Source: an uncultured Oscillospiraceae bacterium (lineage in GTDB: Bacteria; Bacillota; Clostridia; Oscillospirales; Oscillospiraceae). From it: a DNA stretch of 19,670 bases. Below are positions 14,188 to 19,670 of this stretch, in pieces. The DNA is taken from contig CAKTBC010000028.1 in NCBI GenBank assembly GCA_934533005.1, positions 1 through 19,670 on the forward strand, read 5' to 3'. The translations under genes were made by a program, and so were the position numbers. Below the pieces are notes generated by a model, which was not told where the DNA came from, searched no databases, and saw only the letters and a program-made list of their open reading frames with translations. Every line of letters begins with the position of its first letter. Within the stretch, counting starts at the first letter, position 1.

Positions 14188-15036
14188 TCAGACAACGTGC
14201 AGCACGTCCGCTAGCAGGCCGAAGATGACGCCGCCGGCGTAGAGAAGCCCCGCGGTCACGAGATTATCCCGCCAGTCGCGGTTCATGCGCAAGAGCACGA
14301 GAAGGCCCACGCCCGAGCCGACGAGAAGCCCCGAGAGCATCGCGCCGCCGGACATTGCGCCCTCAAGATAGAGCGATGTGAGCACAACGCTCGCCGCGCA
14401 GTTCGGGATAAGGCCGATGATGCCGCCAAGCAGCTCCCCGACGACGGGGCGGTTGAGCACGAAAGCGCCGAGCTTTTCCGCCCCAACGGCCTCCACAAGG
14501 AGATTCAAAACAAACGTCACAACGAACAGAAACGCGAAAATTTTGAGCGTATGGCGCAGCGCCGACTTGAAAATGCCGTCCTCGCAGTGGCAATGCTCCT
14601 GCTCGCACATCTCGTGGATGGACTTTTTCCGTTCGTAGCCGAGCTTTGATGCCACGGTATCCACCGTCACGCCGAGAATGATACCGGCAAGCGCCTTGTA
14701 GCCGAGGAGCTTCAAAATGAGCGAGACGGGGGCGCTGCTCGAAAGAAGGATCGGCAGCATCTCGTCCGAGGTGGAGAGAAACACTGCGAGCAGCGTTCCG
14801 CGCGTGATGATGCCGCCGGCATAAAGGTTGGCGGTCGCGGCGGAAAAGCCGCATTGCGGGATCACGCCGAGCGCCGCGCCGAGCACCGGCCCCCAGCGCC
14901 CCGCGCGGTGGACGAGCGCCACGGTCTTTTCCTCGGCGCGGTCCTCAATAAATTCGATCGCGAGATACGCCGCAAAGAGAAACGGCAGCAGCTTCAAACT
15001 GTCGATCACGGTCTCGCGCAAAACTTCCAAAAGCAA
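14188..15036 (-). CDS. ArsP_2-type putative heavy-metal/arsenic efflux permease
   Basis: A 282-residue integral membrane protein of two related halves with about 8-10 hydrophobic segments. It resembles the family called putative 10TM heavy-metal exporter (ArsP_2) and often annotated as arsenic efflux protein. Each half carries an IPxC motif in a membrane segment, IPQCG (59-63) and IPNCA (210-214), with matching downstream Gly-rich helices. The central hydrophilic loop, about 137-153, holds His141, Cys144, His148, Cys149, His150 and Cys151, a likely metal-binding cluster. The start is TTG with AGGAGG 9 nt upstream. It is a single-gene unit divergent from thrC. No ArsR-like regulator is adjacent. 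The ion exported is not known. Confidence 0.82.
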   Translation of the reverse strand: MLLEVLRETVIDSLKLLPFLFAAYLAIEFIEDRAEEKTVALVHRAGRWGPVLGAALGVIPQCGFSAATANLYAGGIITRGTLLAVFLSTSDEMLPILLSSSAPVSLILKLLGYKALAGIILGVTVDTVASKLGYERKKSIHEMCEQEHCHCEDGIFKSALRHTLKIFAFLFVVTFVLNLLVEAVGAEKLGAFVLNRPVVGELLGGIIGLIPNCAASVVLTSLYLEGAMSGGAMLSGLLVGSGVGLLVLLRMNRDWRDNLVTAGLLYAGGVIFGLLADVLHVV

Positions 15037-15069
15037 AGGGACAAACCTCCTGAGAGAATAGTAAAAAAC

Positions 15070-15078
15070 AGTATATCA
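15070..15078 (-). promoter_or_regulatory. Extended -10 element for the ArsP_2-type permease
   Basis: Minus strand TGA-TATACT is an extended -10 (TGnTATAAT type). The -35 region at 15098-15093 (GGAACA) is poor, as expected for an extended -10 promoter. Start is expected near 15063, with AGGAGG in the short leader. Confidence 0.5.
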
Positions 15079-15132
15079 CAGAACTGCCGAAATGTTCCAC
15101 AGAAATTGCGAATTTCTTTTCGTTTTTTGCGG

Positions 15133-15161
15133 TTGCTTTTCGCTGCAAGATGGCGTATAGT
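15133..15161 (+). promoter_or_regulatory. Sigma-A promoter for thrC
   Basis: TTGCTT (15133-15138), 17-bp spacer, TATAGT (15156-15161). The predicted leader is about 37 nt with AGGGGGA at 15191-15197. It is too short for a threonine attenuator or riboswitch, and no Thr-rich leader peptide is seen. Confidence 0.72.
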
Positions 15162-15204
15162 ATAACGACAGAAGAACAAATGTACGCAACAGGGGGACTG
15201 ATCC

Positions 15205-16689
15205 GTGAAATTTATCAGTACCAGAGGAAAATCGCCGTCGGTCACGGCGGCGGAGGCCATCCGGCGGGGACTCGCGCCGGACGGCGGGCTGTATGTGCCG
15301 GACTCTCTTCCGGCCTTTTCGGCGCATGAGCTTGAAGCGCTCTTCGCGCTGCCGTATGCGGAGCTTTCCGCCGCGGTGCTCGAGCGGTTTCTTCCCGGTT
15401 TTTCGCGTGAAGAGCTGCTGGAATATACGAAGAAAGCCTATGCGGGCTTTGACGATCCCTCCGTCGTGCCGCTGCATGCGCTGGGCGATAAGCTCTGGAC
15501 GATGGAGCTGTTCCATGGGCCCACGTGCGCCTTTAAGGACGTGGCGCTGCAGATCCTGCCGTATCTTCTGGCGGCCAGCGTGAAAAAATGCGCGGACGAC
15601 CACACGGTCGCCATCCTCGTCGCCACGAGCGGCGACACCGGCAAGGCCGCGCTGGAGGGCTTTGCGGATGTGCCGGGCACAAAGATCGCCGTATTTTATC
15701 CGGACGGCGGCGTTTCGGACATCCAGCGCGCCCAGATGGCGACGCAGGGCGGGGAGAACGTCCTCGTGCTCGCCGTGCGCGGCAATTTTGACGACGCGCA
15801 GACTGGCGTGAAGGACATTTTTGCCGACGCTACGCTCGCATCCGAGCTCGATCGTGCGGGCGTTGTGCTCTCGAGCGCAAACTCCATCAACTGGGGACGG
15901 CTCGCACCGCAGATCGCGTATTACTTTGCCGCTTACGCCCAGCTTCTTCACTCCGGCAGCATTGCCCCGGGCGAGCGCGTGGACTTCTCTGTGCCGACCG
16001 GCAACTTCGGCGACATTCTCGCCGGGTACTTTGCCAAGTGCGCCGGTCTCCCGGTCGGGAAGCTTCTGTGCGCCTCGAACAGCAACGATGTGCTGACGGA
16101 CTTCCTGCGCACCGGCGTATACGATAAAAACCGGCCGTTCCTGCGCACCATGTCCCCCTCGATGGACATTCTTGTCTCGTCAAACCTCGAACGGCTGCTC
16201 TATCTTGCCACGCGCGACGGCGAGCAGGTGGGCGAGTGGATGAGTGCCCTTCGCGGCGAGGGGAAGTACGCCGTCGGCGAAGAGCTTCGCGCTCTTCTTG
16301 CGGACGAGGGCTTTGCGGCCTATTGTGCCTTGGAGGAGGAGACGGCGCGCGTCATCCGCAGCACGTGGGCGGAAAAGGGCTATCTTGCCGACCCGCACAC
16401 CGCCGCCGGGCTCTCCGCCGCGGAGCAGTACCGGCGCGAGAGCGGGCAGGTGCGCCCGACAGTCGCGCTCTCCACGGCGTCGCCGTTCAAGTTTGCCGCG
16501 GCGATGCTCTCCTCGCTCGGCGAGACGGTGCCGGAAAACGGCTTTGCCGCGCTCGATGCGCTCTCTGTGTTTTCCAAAATGCCCGTCCCTGCGCCGCTCG
16601 ACGCGCTGCGCGAGAGGGAAGAGCGGTTCAAAACCGTGGTGGGAAAAGACGAAATGCGCGAATCTGTGAAAAACTGGCTGGTGAAATGA
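15205..16689 (+). CDS. thrC: Threonine synthase
   Basis: PLP-dependent conversion of O-phosphohomoserine to threonine in the cytoplasm. At 494 residues it fits the longer E. coli/fungal-like threonine synthase group. The N-terminal STRG (5-8) and GLAPDGGLYVP (22-32) are characteristic. PLP-binding Lys111 lies in FHGPTCAFKDVALQ, the Ser/Thr loop ATSGDTGKAA is at 140-149, and the PLP phosphate-binding loop TGNFGD is at 265-270. SPSMDILVSSNLERLLY (317-333) is also typical. The start is GTG at 15205 with AGGGGGA 7 nt upstream. It is followed after 1 nt by the probable homoserine kinase, which would make its substrate. Confidence 0.96.
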   Translation: MKFISTRGKSPSVTAAEAIRRGLAPDGGLYVPDSLPAFSAHELEALFALPYAELSAAVLERFLPGFSREELLEYTKKAYAGFDDPSVVPLHALGDKLWTMELFHGPTCAFKDVALQILPYLLAASVKKCADDHTVAILVATSGDTGKAALEGFADVPGTKIAVFYPDGGVSDIQRAQMATQGGENVLVLAVRGNFDDAQTGVKDIFADATLASELDRAGVVLSSANSINWGRLAPQIAYYFAAYAQLLHSGSIAPGERVDFSVPTGNFGDILAGYFAKCAGLPVGKLLCASNSNDVLTDFLRTGVYDKNRPFLRTMSPSMDILVSSNLERLLYLATRDGEQVGEWMSALRGEGKYAVGEELRALLADEGFAAYCALEEETARVIRSTWAEKGYLADPHTAAGLSAAEQYRRESGQVRPTVALSTASPFKFAAAMLSSLGETVPENGFAALDALSVFSKMPVPAPLDALREREERFKTVVGKDEMRESVKNWLVK

Positions 16690-16690
16690 T

Positions 16691-17902
16691 ATGAAGCATG
16701 TGGTATTTCTTGGCGACGGCATGGCCGACGAGCCGTTCGCGCCGCTCGGCGGCCATACGCCGCTCGAGCTCGCCCGGCATCCGGGCATGGACTTTCTGGC
16801 GTCACAGGGGGAGTTCGGCCTCACGCGCACCGTGCCGCACGGCATGCCTGCGGGAAGCGACACGGCGAATCTCTCCGTTTTCGGCTACGATCCGAAAATC
16901 TATTATTCCGGTCGCTCGCCGCTTGAGGCGGCCAGCATGGGCATTCCCCTTGCGCCGGAGGATGTGACCTACCGCTGCAATCTCGTAACGCTCTCGGATG
17001 CGGAAAAGATCGAGGACGCCGTCATGATCGACTACAGCGCCGACGATATTTCCAACGAGGAGGCACACGAGCTCATCGCCGCCATCGCGCCGCTGTATGC
17101 CGCCTCGGGCTGCGAACTGCATGCGGGCTTTCGTTACCGCCACTGTCTCGTGCTGCGCTCCGCCGCCTCGGGCGCGGTGCTCACGCCGCCGCACGATATT
17201 ACGGGAAAACCCGTTGCCGCCCATCTCCCGGAGGGAGAGAACAGTGCGCTCCTGCTCTCGCTGATGGAGCGCTCGCGCAAAATTCTCCGCGATCACCCGG
17301 TGAATCAAAAACGTATCGAAGCCGGGCTCCATCCGGCAAACAGCGTCTGGTTCTGGGGCGAGGGGCGCCGCCCGGCGCTCACGCCGTTCCGGGAAAAGTT
17401 CGGCATTGCACGCGGCGGCGTCATCTCCGCGGTCGACCTTGTGCAGGGCATCGGCGTGTGCGCCGGGCTGGAGGTCATCCCCGTGGCGGGCATCACCGGC
17501 AACTACCATACGGACTTTGCCGCCAAGGGCCGCGCGGCGATCGAGGCGCTGCGAAACGGCTTTGACTTTCTGTACATCCACGTGGAAGCGCCGGACGAGT
17601 GCGGCCACCACGGCGAGGCAAAGGAGAAGATCTGGTCGATCGAGCAGATCGACGAGAAGATCATTCTCCCGGTGCTGGACTATCTCCGCGAAAGCGGGGA
17701 AGAGTTCTCCGCACTCTGCACGCCCGACCACCCGACGCCGCTCGCCAAGCTCACCCACACGCCGACGCCGGTGCCGTATGCGCTCTACCGCAGCGGTGGA
17801 AATGCCGGAAATTCCTATCGCTTCACCGAAGCGGAAGCAGAGGAAACGGGTGTGTTCACAAAAGAAGCCTGCATGCTCATGCCTCGGCTGCTGGAGGAGT
17901 GA
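16691..17902 (+). CDS. ApgM-like protein, probable alternative homoserine kinase
   Basis: A 403-residue alkaline-phosphatase-superfamily protein of the archaeal-type, cofactor-independent phosphoglycerate mutase (ApgM) family. Metal-site residues are visible: Asp9 in FLGDGMAD, Ser56 in GSDTANLSVFGYDP (likely nucleophile), HVEAPDECGHHG (297-308), TPDHPTP (344-350) and His356. SVWFWGEGRRPAL (218-230) is a family signature. A subgroup of this family (TIGR02535) is annotated as proposed homoserine kinase in bacteria that lack GHMP-type ThrB. The start 1 nt after the thrC stop strongly favours that role, supplying O-phosphohomoserine to ThrC. A true phosphoglycerate mutase role is the alternative. 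There is no separate strong ribosome site, so coupling to thrC is likely. Confidence 0.87.
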   Translation: MKHVVFLGDGMADEPFAPLGGHTPLELARHPGMDFLASQGEFGLTRTVPHGMPAGSDTANLSVFGYDPKIYYSGRSPLEAASMGIPLAPEDVTYRCNLVTLSDAEKIEDAVMIDYSADDISNEEAHELIAAIAPLYAASGCELHAGFRYRHCLVLRSAASGAVLTPPHDITGKPVAAHLPEGENSALLLSLMERSRKILRDHPVNQKRIEAGLHPANSVWFWGEGRRPALTPFREKFGIARGGVISAVDLVQGIGVCAGLEVIPVAGITGNYHTDFAAKGRAAIEALRNGFDFLYIHVEAPDECGHHGEAKEKIWSIEQIDEKIILPVLDYLRESGEEFSALCTPDHPTPLAKLTHTPTPVPYALYRSGGNAGNSYRFTEAEAEETGVFTKEACMLMPRLLEE

Positions 17903-17906
17903 CCGT

Positions 17907-18034
17907 AAAACCTCTCCGTCAAAAACTTCGTTTTTGCCGCCTCCCCTGGTAGGGGAGGCAAGTGAGATTTTGAACAACCAACTTGGCTCCCCTGATAGGG
18001 GAGCTGGCAGCCGTCAGGCTGACTGAAGGGTTTT
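17907..18034. repeat. MITE-like palindromic intergenic element
   Basis: A 128-bp non-coding block between thrC/ApgM and the surface-protein gene. Ends are imperfect inverted repeats: 17907-17920 against the complement of 18021-18034, 11 of 14 matching, both starting AAAACC. Inside are four hairpins: AAAAAC/GTTTTT (17921-17935), GCCTCCCCT/AGGGGAGGC (17939-17959), GCTCCCCT/AGGGGAGC (17986-18004) and CAGCC/GGCTG (18008-18021). The wording resembles dispersed repeats I recall from Faecalibacterium-like genomes; copy number cannot be tested here. No ORF and no clear target-site duplication were seen. Confidence 0.7.
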
Positions 18035-18053
18035 CTACCCCTCGACAACAGAG

Positions 18054-18087
18054 AACCCCGGTACGATCCGAAGATCGTACCGGGGTT
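18054..18087. terminator. Terminator between the ApgM-like and surface-protein genes
   Basis: A perfect 15-bp stem (18054-18068 with 18073-18087) with a CGAA loop. On the plus strand the stem ends in TT and TTG follows. On the minus strand CTCTGTTGTC follows, less U-rich. It probably serves the convergent genes on both sides. Confidence 0.85.
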
Positions 18088-18110
18088 TTGCTGTATAGTA
18101 TCGAAGCGGC

Positions 18111-19670
18111 TTAATCCATATACCGCGTGGTGTTGCGGCGTCGGAAGTAGAAGTACAGACCCGCGGCCAGCGCCAGCACGGCAACAACGATGCCCGTGAT
18201 GAGCAGGATGCGGCCGAGACCGCCGGAGTTGGTGTCCTTCTGGTCATCGTTCTTCTTCACATCGCCGATGGCCTCCTTGATGGTCAGCGTTGCGGCGTTG
18301 CTCTCAACGGAGCCCGCGGCGTTTTTGATCACGCAGCGGTACTTCCAGCCATTCTGCTCGGCGGTGACCTTCTCCACGGTGTAGCTTGCGTTCACCGCAC
18401 CGGAGATGTCCGTCCAGCCGCTGCCATCGTTCTTATCCACCTGCCACTGGCAGAGGAGCGGTGTGGTGCCGCTGGCCGTCACGGTGAAGGTGGCGGAGCC
18501 GTCGGGGGCGACATCGGCGTCCGTGGGCTGGGAGGAAACGGTCGGGGCAACGGTCTTATCCTTCGCCTTGATGGTGAACTTGGCCTTCGCGCTGCCGTCG
18601 TTGTAAACGAGTGTCACGGTGTGAGAGCCCGCGGCAAGCGTATCCAGGTATTCCGGCTTGAGCGTAACGGTGGAGCCGTCGGAGGAGGCGGTGTATTTCC
18701 CGGCGGCGACCGCGGCGCCGTCTACCTTCACGGTGAACGTGCCCTTACCGCTGCCGGAGAAGTCAATACCCTTGTCTCCACCCTGCGTCCATTCGCTGTT
18801 CGCGCCCTTGGTGACGGAGTATTCACTGCCGGCGACAACAAGCGTCATCTGCCGCGTGGAGAAACCGGTGGAGTTCGTCGCCTTCACGGCGAAGCGGAAC
18901 GAGCCCTCCTGCGTGGGCGTGCCGGAGAGGATGCCCGTGTTGGCCGCGAGCGTCATGCCGTCGGGCAGCGTGCCGCTGTAGGACCAGGTGATCGGCGTGC
19001 CGCCGGTGGCAGTGATCTGCTGGCGGTATTCCTTGCCCATCGTGGCCGCGGCGAGCGTCGTGGTGGTGATGGCGGGCGCAGCAGGCAGCGTGCCGCCGCC
19101 GGAGTTTTGGCTCTTCACGATGCCGGAAACGCTGACGGTCTGGTTGGCGTTGATGTTGCTGATGGTGTAAACGCCGTTGTTGCTCGTGAGCGTCGTGCCG
19201 TTGGCCTTCACGGCAAAGCCGTTGCCGCGGGTGTAGCCGCTGCTGGGCGTCACGGTGAAGGAGAAGCTGCTGCCGGCGTTCACGGGGCTCTTGGAGCCGC
19301 CGGTCGCGGCGATGGTGTAGCCGGTGCCGCCCTGCAGCGTCACGGTATAGGTCGTGGGCGCGGCGGTCGGTGTCGGTGTGGCCGGCGCGGTCGTCGGGGT
19401 GGGCGTCGGTGTCACAGTATAAGCGGGAATCGTGATCTCAAACGGCTTCTCACTCAGGTTACCGGCCTTGTCGCGCACGGCAACGTAGACCTTGCGGGCG
19501 TTCGTGTCGGCAATGTCGGTGAGCTTGATGGTGGTCTTGGCATTGGTGCAGCCGGCGTGCGGATTCTTGTCGTCGGCGACCTGCTCGGCGGTCGGAACGC
19601 CGCCGTTCACGAGACCGACCATGTAGTAATAGGTGCCGTCCTCCGAAGCGATGAAGGAGAACTCCGCCGT
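18111..19670 (-). CDS. Large multidomain cell-surface protein, C-terminal part (N-terminus off window)
   Basis: The frame is open from the window edge, so the true start lies beyond 19670; the Met codon at 19622 is internal. About 519 residues are visible. In order, with rough positions counted from 19670: end of an adhesion-type beta domain (FIASEDGTYYY to VRDKAGNLSEKP, 6-76), a Pro/Thr-rich linker (84-108), an InlB-B-like repeat (109-183), a He_PIG-like Ig module with LPDGMTLAANTGILSGTP (about 200-280), an X2-like module (285-368), and an I-set-like Ig domain with CQW and YRC cysteines (about 375-465). A transmembrane helix (about 487-509) and FRRRNTTRYMD tail complete it. There is no LPXTG motif, so it is membrane-anchored through the C-terminal helix. 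A role in adhesion or polysaccharide contact is likely but not specific. Confidence 0.85.
   Translation of the reverse strand, partial: TAEFSFIASEDGTYYYMVGLVNGGVPTAEQVADDKNPHAGCTNAKTTIKLTDIADTNARKVYVAVRDKAGNLSEKPFEITIPAYTVTPTPTPTTAPATPTPTAAPTTYTVTLQGGTGYTIAATGGSKSPVNAGSSFSFTVTPSSGYTRGNGFAVKANGTTLTSNNGVYTISNINANQTVSVSGIVKSQNSGGGTLPAAPAITTTTLAAATMGKEYRQQITATGGTPITWSYSGTLPDGMTLAANTGILSGTPTQEGSFRFAVKATNSTGFSTRQMTLVVAGSEYSVTKGANSEWTQGGDKGIDFSGSGKGTFTVKVDGAAVAAGKYTASSDGSTVTLKPEYLDTLAAGSHTVTLVYNDGSAKAKFTIKAKDKTVAPTVSSQPTDADVAPDGSATFTVTASGTTPLLCQWQVDKNDGSGWTDISGAVNASYTVEKVTAEQNGWKYRCVIKNAAGSVESNAATLTIKEAIGDVKKNDDQKDTNSGGLGRILLITGIVVAVLALAAGLYFYFRRRNTTRYMD

Noticed and set aside
15180..15210. Possible leader peptide before thrC starting at ATG 15180
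   Set aside because: The frame runs straight into thrC out of phase, has only one Thr codon near its start and no attenuator hairpin follows.
16802..17977. 391-codon minus-strand ORF opposite the ApgM-like gene
   Set aside because: It extends into the palindromic repeat and has no motif; the plus-strand frame has intact metal-site residues.
1..19670. CRISPR arrays, tRNA or rRNA genes, transposases
   Set aside because: No regularly spaced repeats, no recognisable RNA gene sequences and no transposase or integrase motif were seen on either strand.

Overview
The window looks like chromosomal DNA from a GC-rich anaerobic Clostridia relative, most likely an Oscillospiraceae/Ruminococcaceae-type gut bacterium. 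I infer this from the clostridial sequence style of MnmA (the TPNPCIECN and CCSLDDVEDA motifs), DUF4037, DUF2804 and an ArsP_2-type permease. Strong Shine-Dalgarno sites with frequent GTG/TTG starts, and a palindromic intergenic element of a kind I recall from Faecalibacterium-like genomes, point the same way. No species can be assigned from sequence alone. Third-codon GC bias produces long antisense shadow ORFs throughout; these were discarded.

Layout. (1) 1-1211, minus: an M29 aminopeptidase cut by the window edge. It is divergent from (2) 1293-5589, plus: a compact operon of a TPR protein, a DUF4037 protein with a nucleotidyltransferase-like motif, a DUF2804 protein and a GH13 alpha-glucosidase. 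The two units share a 37-bp region holding two fully overlapping near-consensus promoters, built on a perfect 11-bp inverted repeat. (3) A strong bidirectional terminator at 5600-5637 separates this from (4) 10762-5646, minus: a four-gene operon of galactokinase, a divergent Lgt-like membrane protein, an MFS transporter and a GH2 glycosidase. Its genes overlap or lie within 2 nt, and a TTGACA/TATAAT promoter drives it. This reads as a beta-galactoside uptake, hydrolysis and phosphorylation unit with an unexpected lipid-transferase-like member. (5) 10891-11394, minus: a small lipoprotein. (6) 11561-13548, plus: an XdhC-family molybdenum-hydroxylase maturation protein with swapped domain order, translationally coupled to the tRNA thiouridylase mnmA. 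(7) 13631-14125, plus: a GtrA-family membrane protein. (8) 14188-15036, minus: an ArsP_2-type permease with a Cys/His-rich loop. (9) 15205-17902, plus: threonine synthase followed after 1 nt by an ApgM/alkaline-phosphatase-superfamily protein, probably the alternative homoserine kinase. Together they would perform the last two steps of threonine synthesis. (10) 17907-18034: a MITE-like palindromic repeat, then a terminator at 18054-18087. (11) 18111-19670, minus: the C-terminal part of a large multidomain surface protein with Ig-like modules and a membrane anchor.

I found no rRNA, tRNA, CRISPR array, transposase or phage gene. The points most worth a second look are the shared divergent promoter with a probable leaderless start, the TPR/DUF4037/DUF2804/GH13 operon of mostly uncharacterised families, the Lgt-like protein missing hallmark residues inside a galactose operon, and the XdhC-MnmA coupling.
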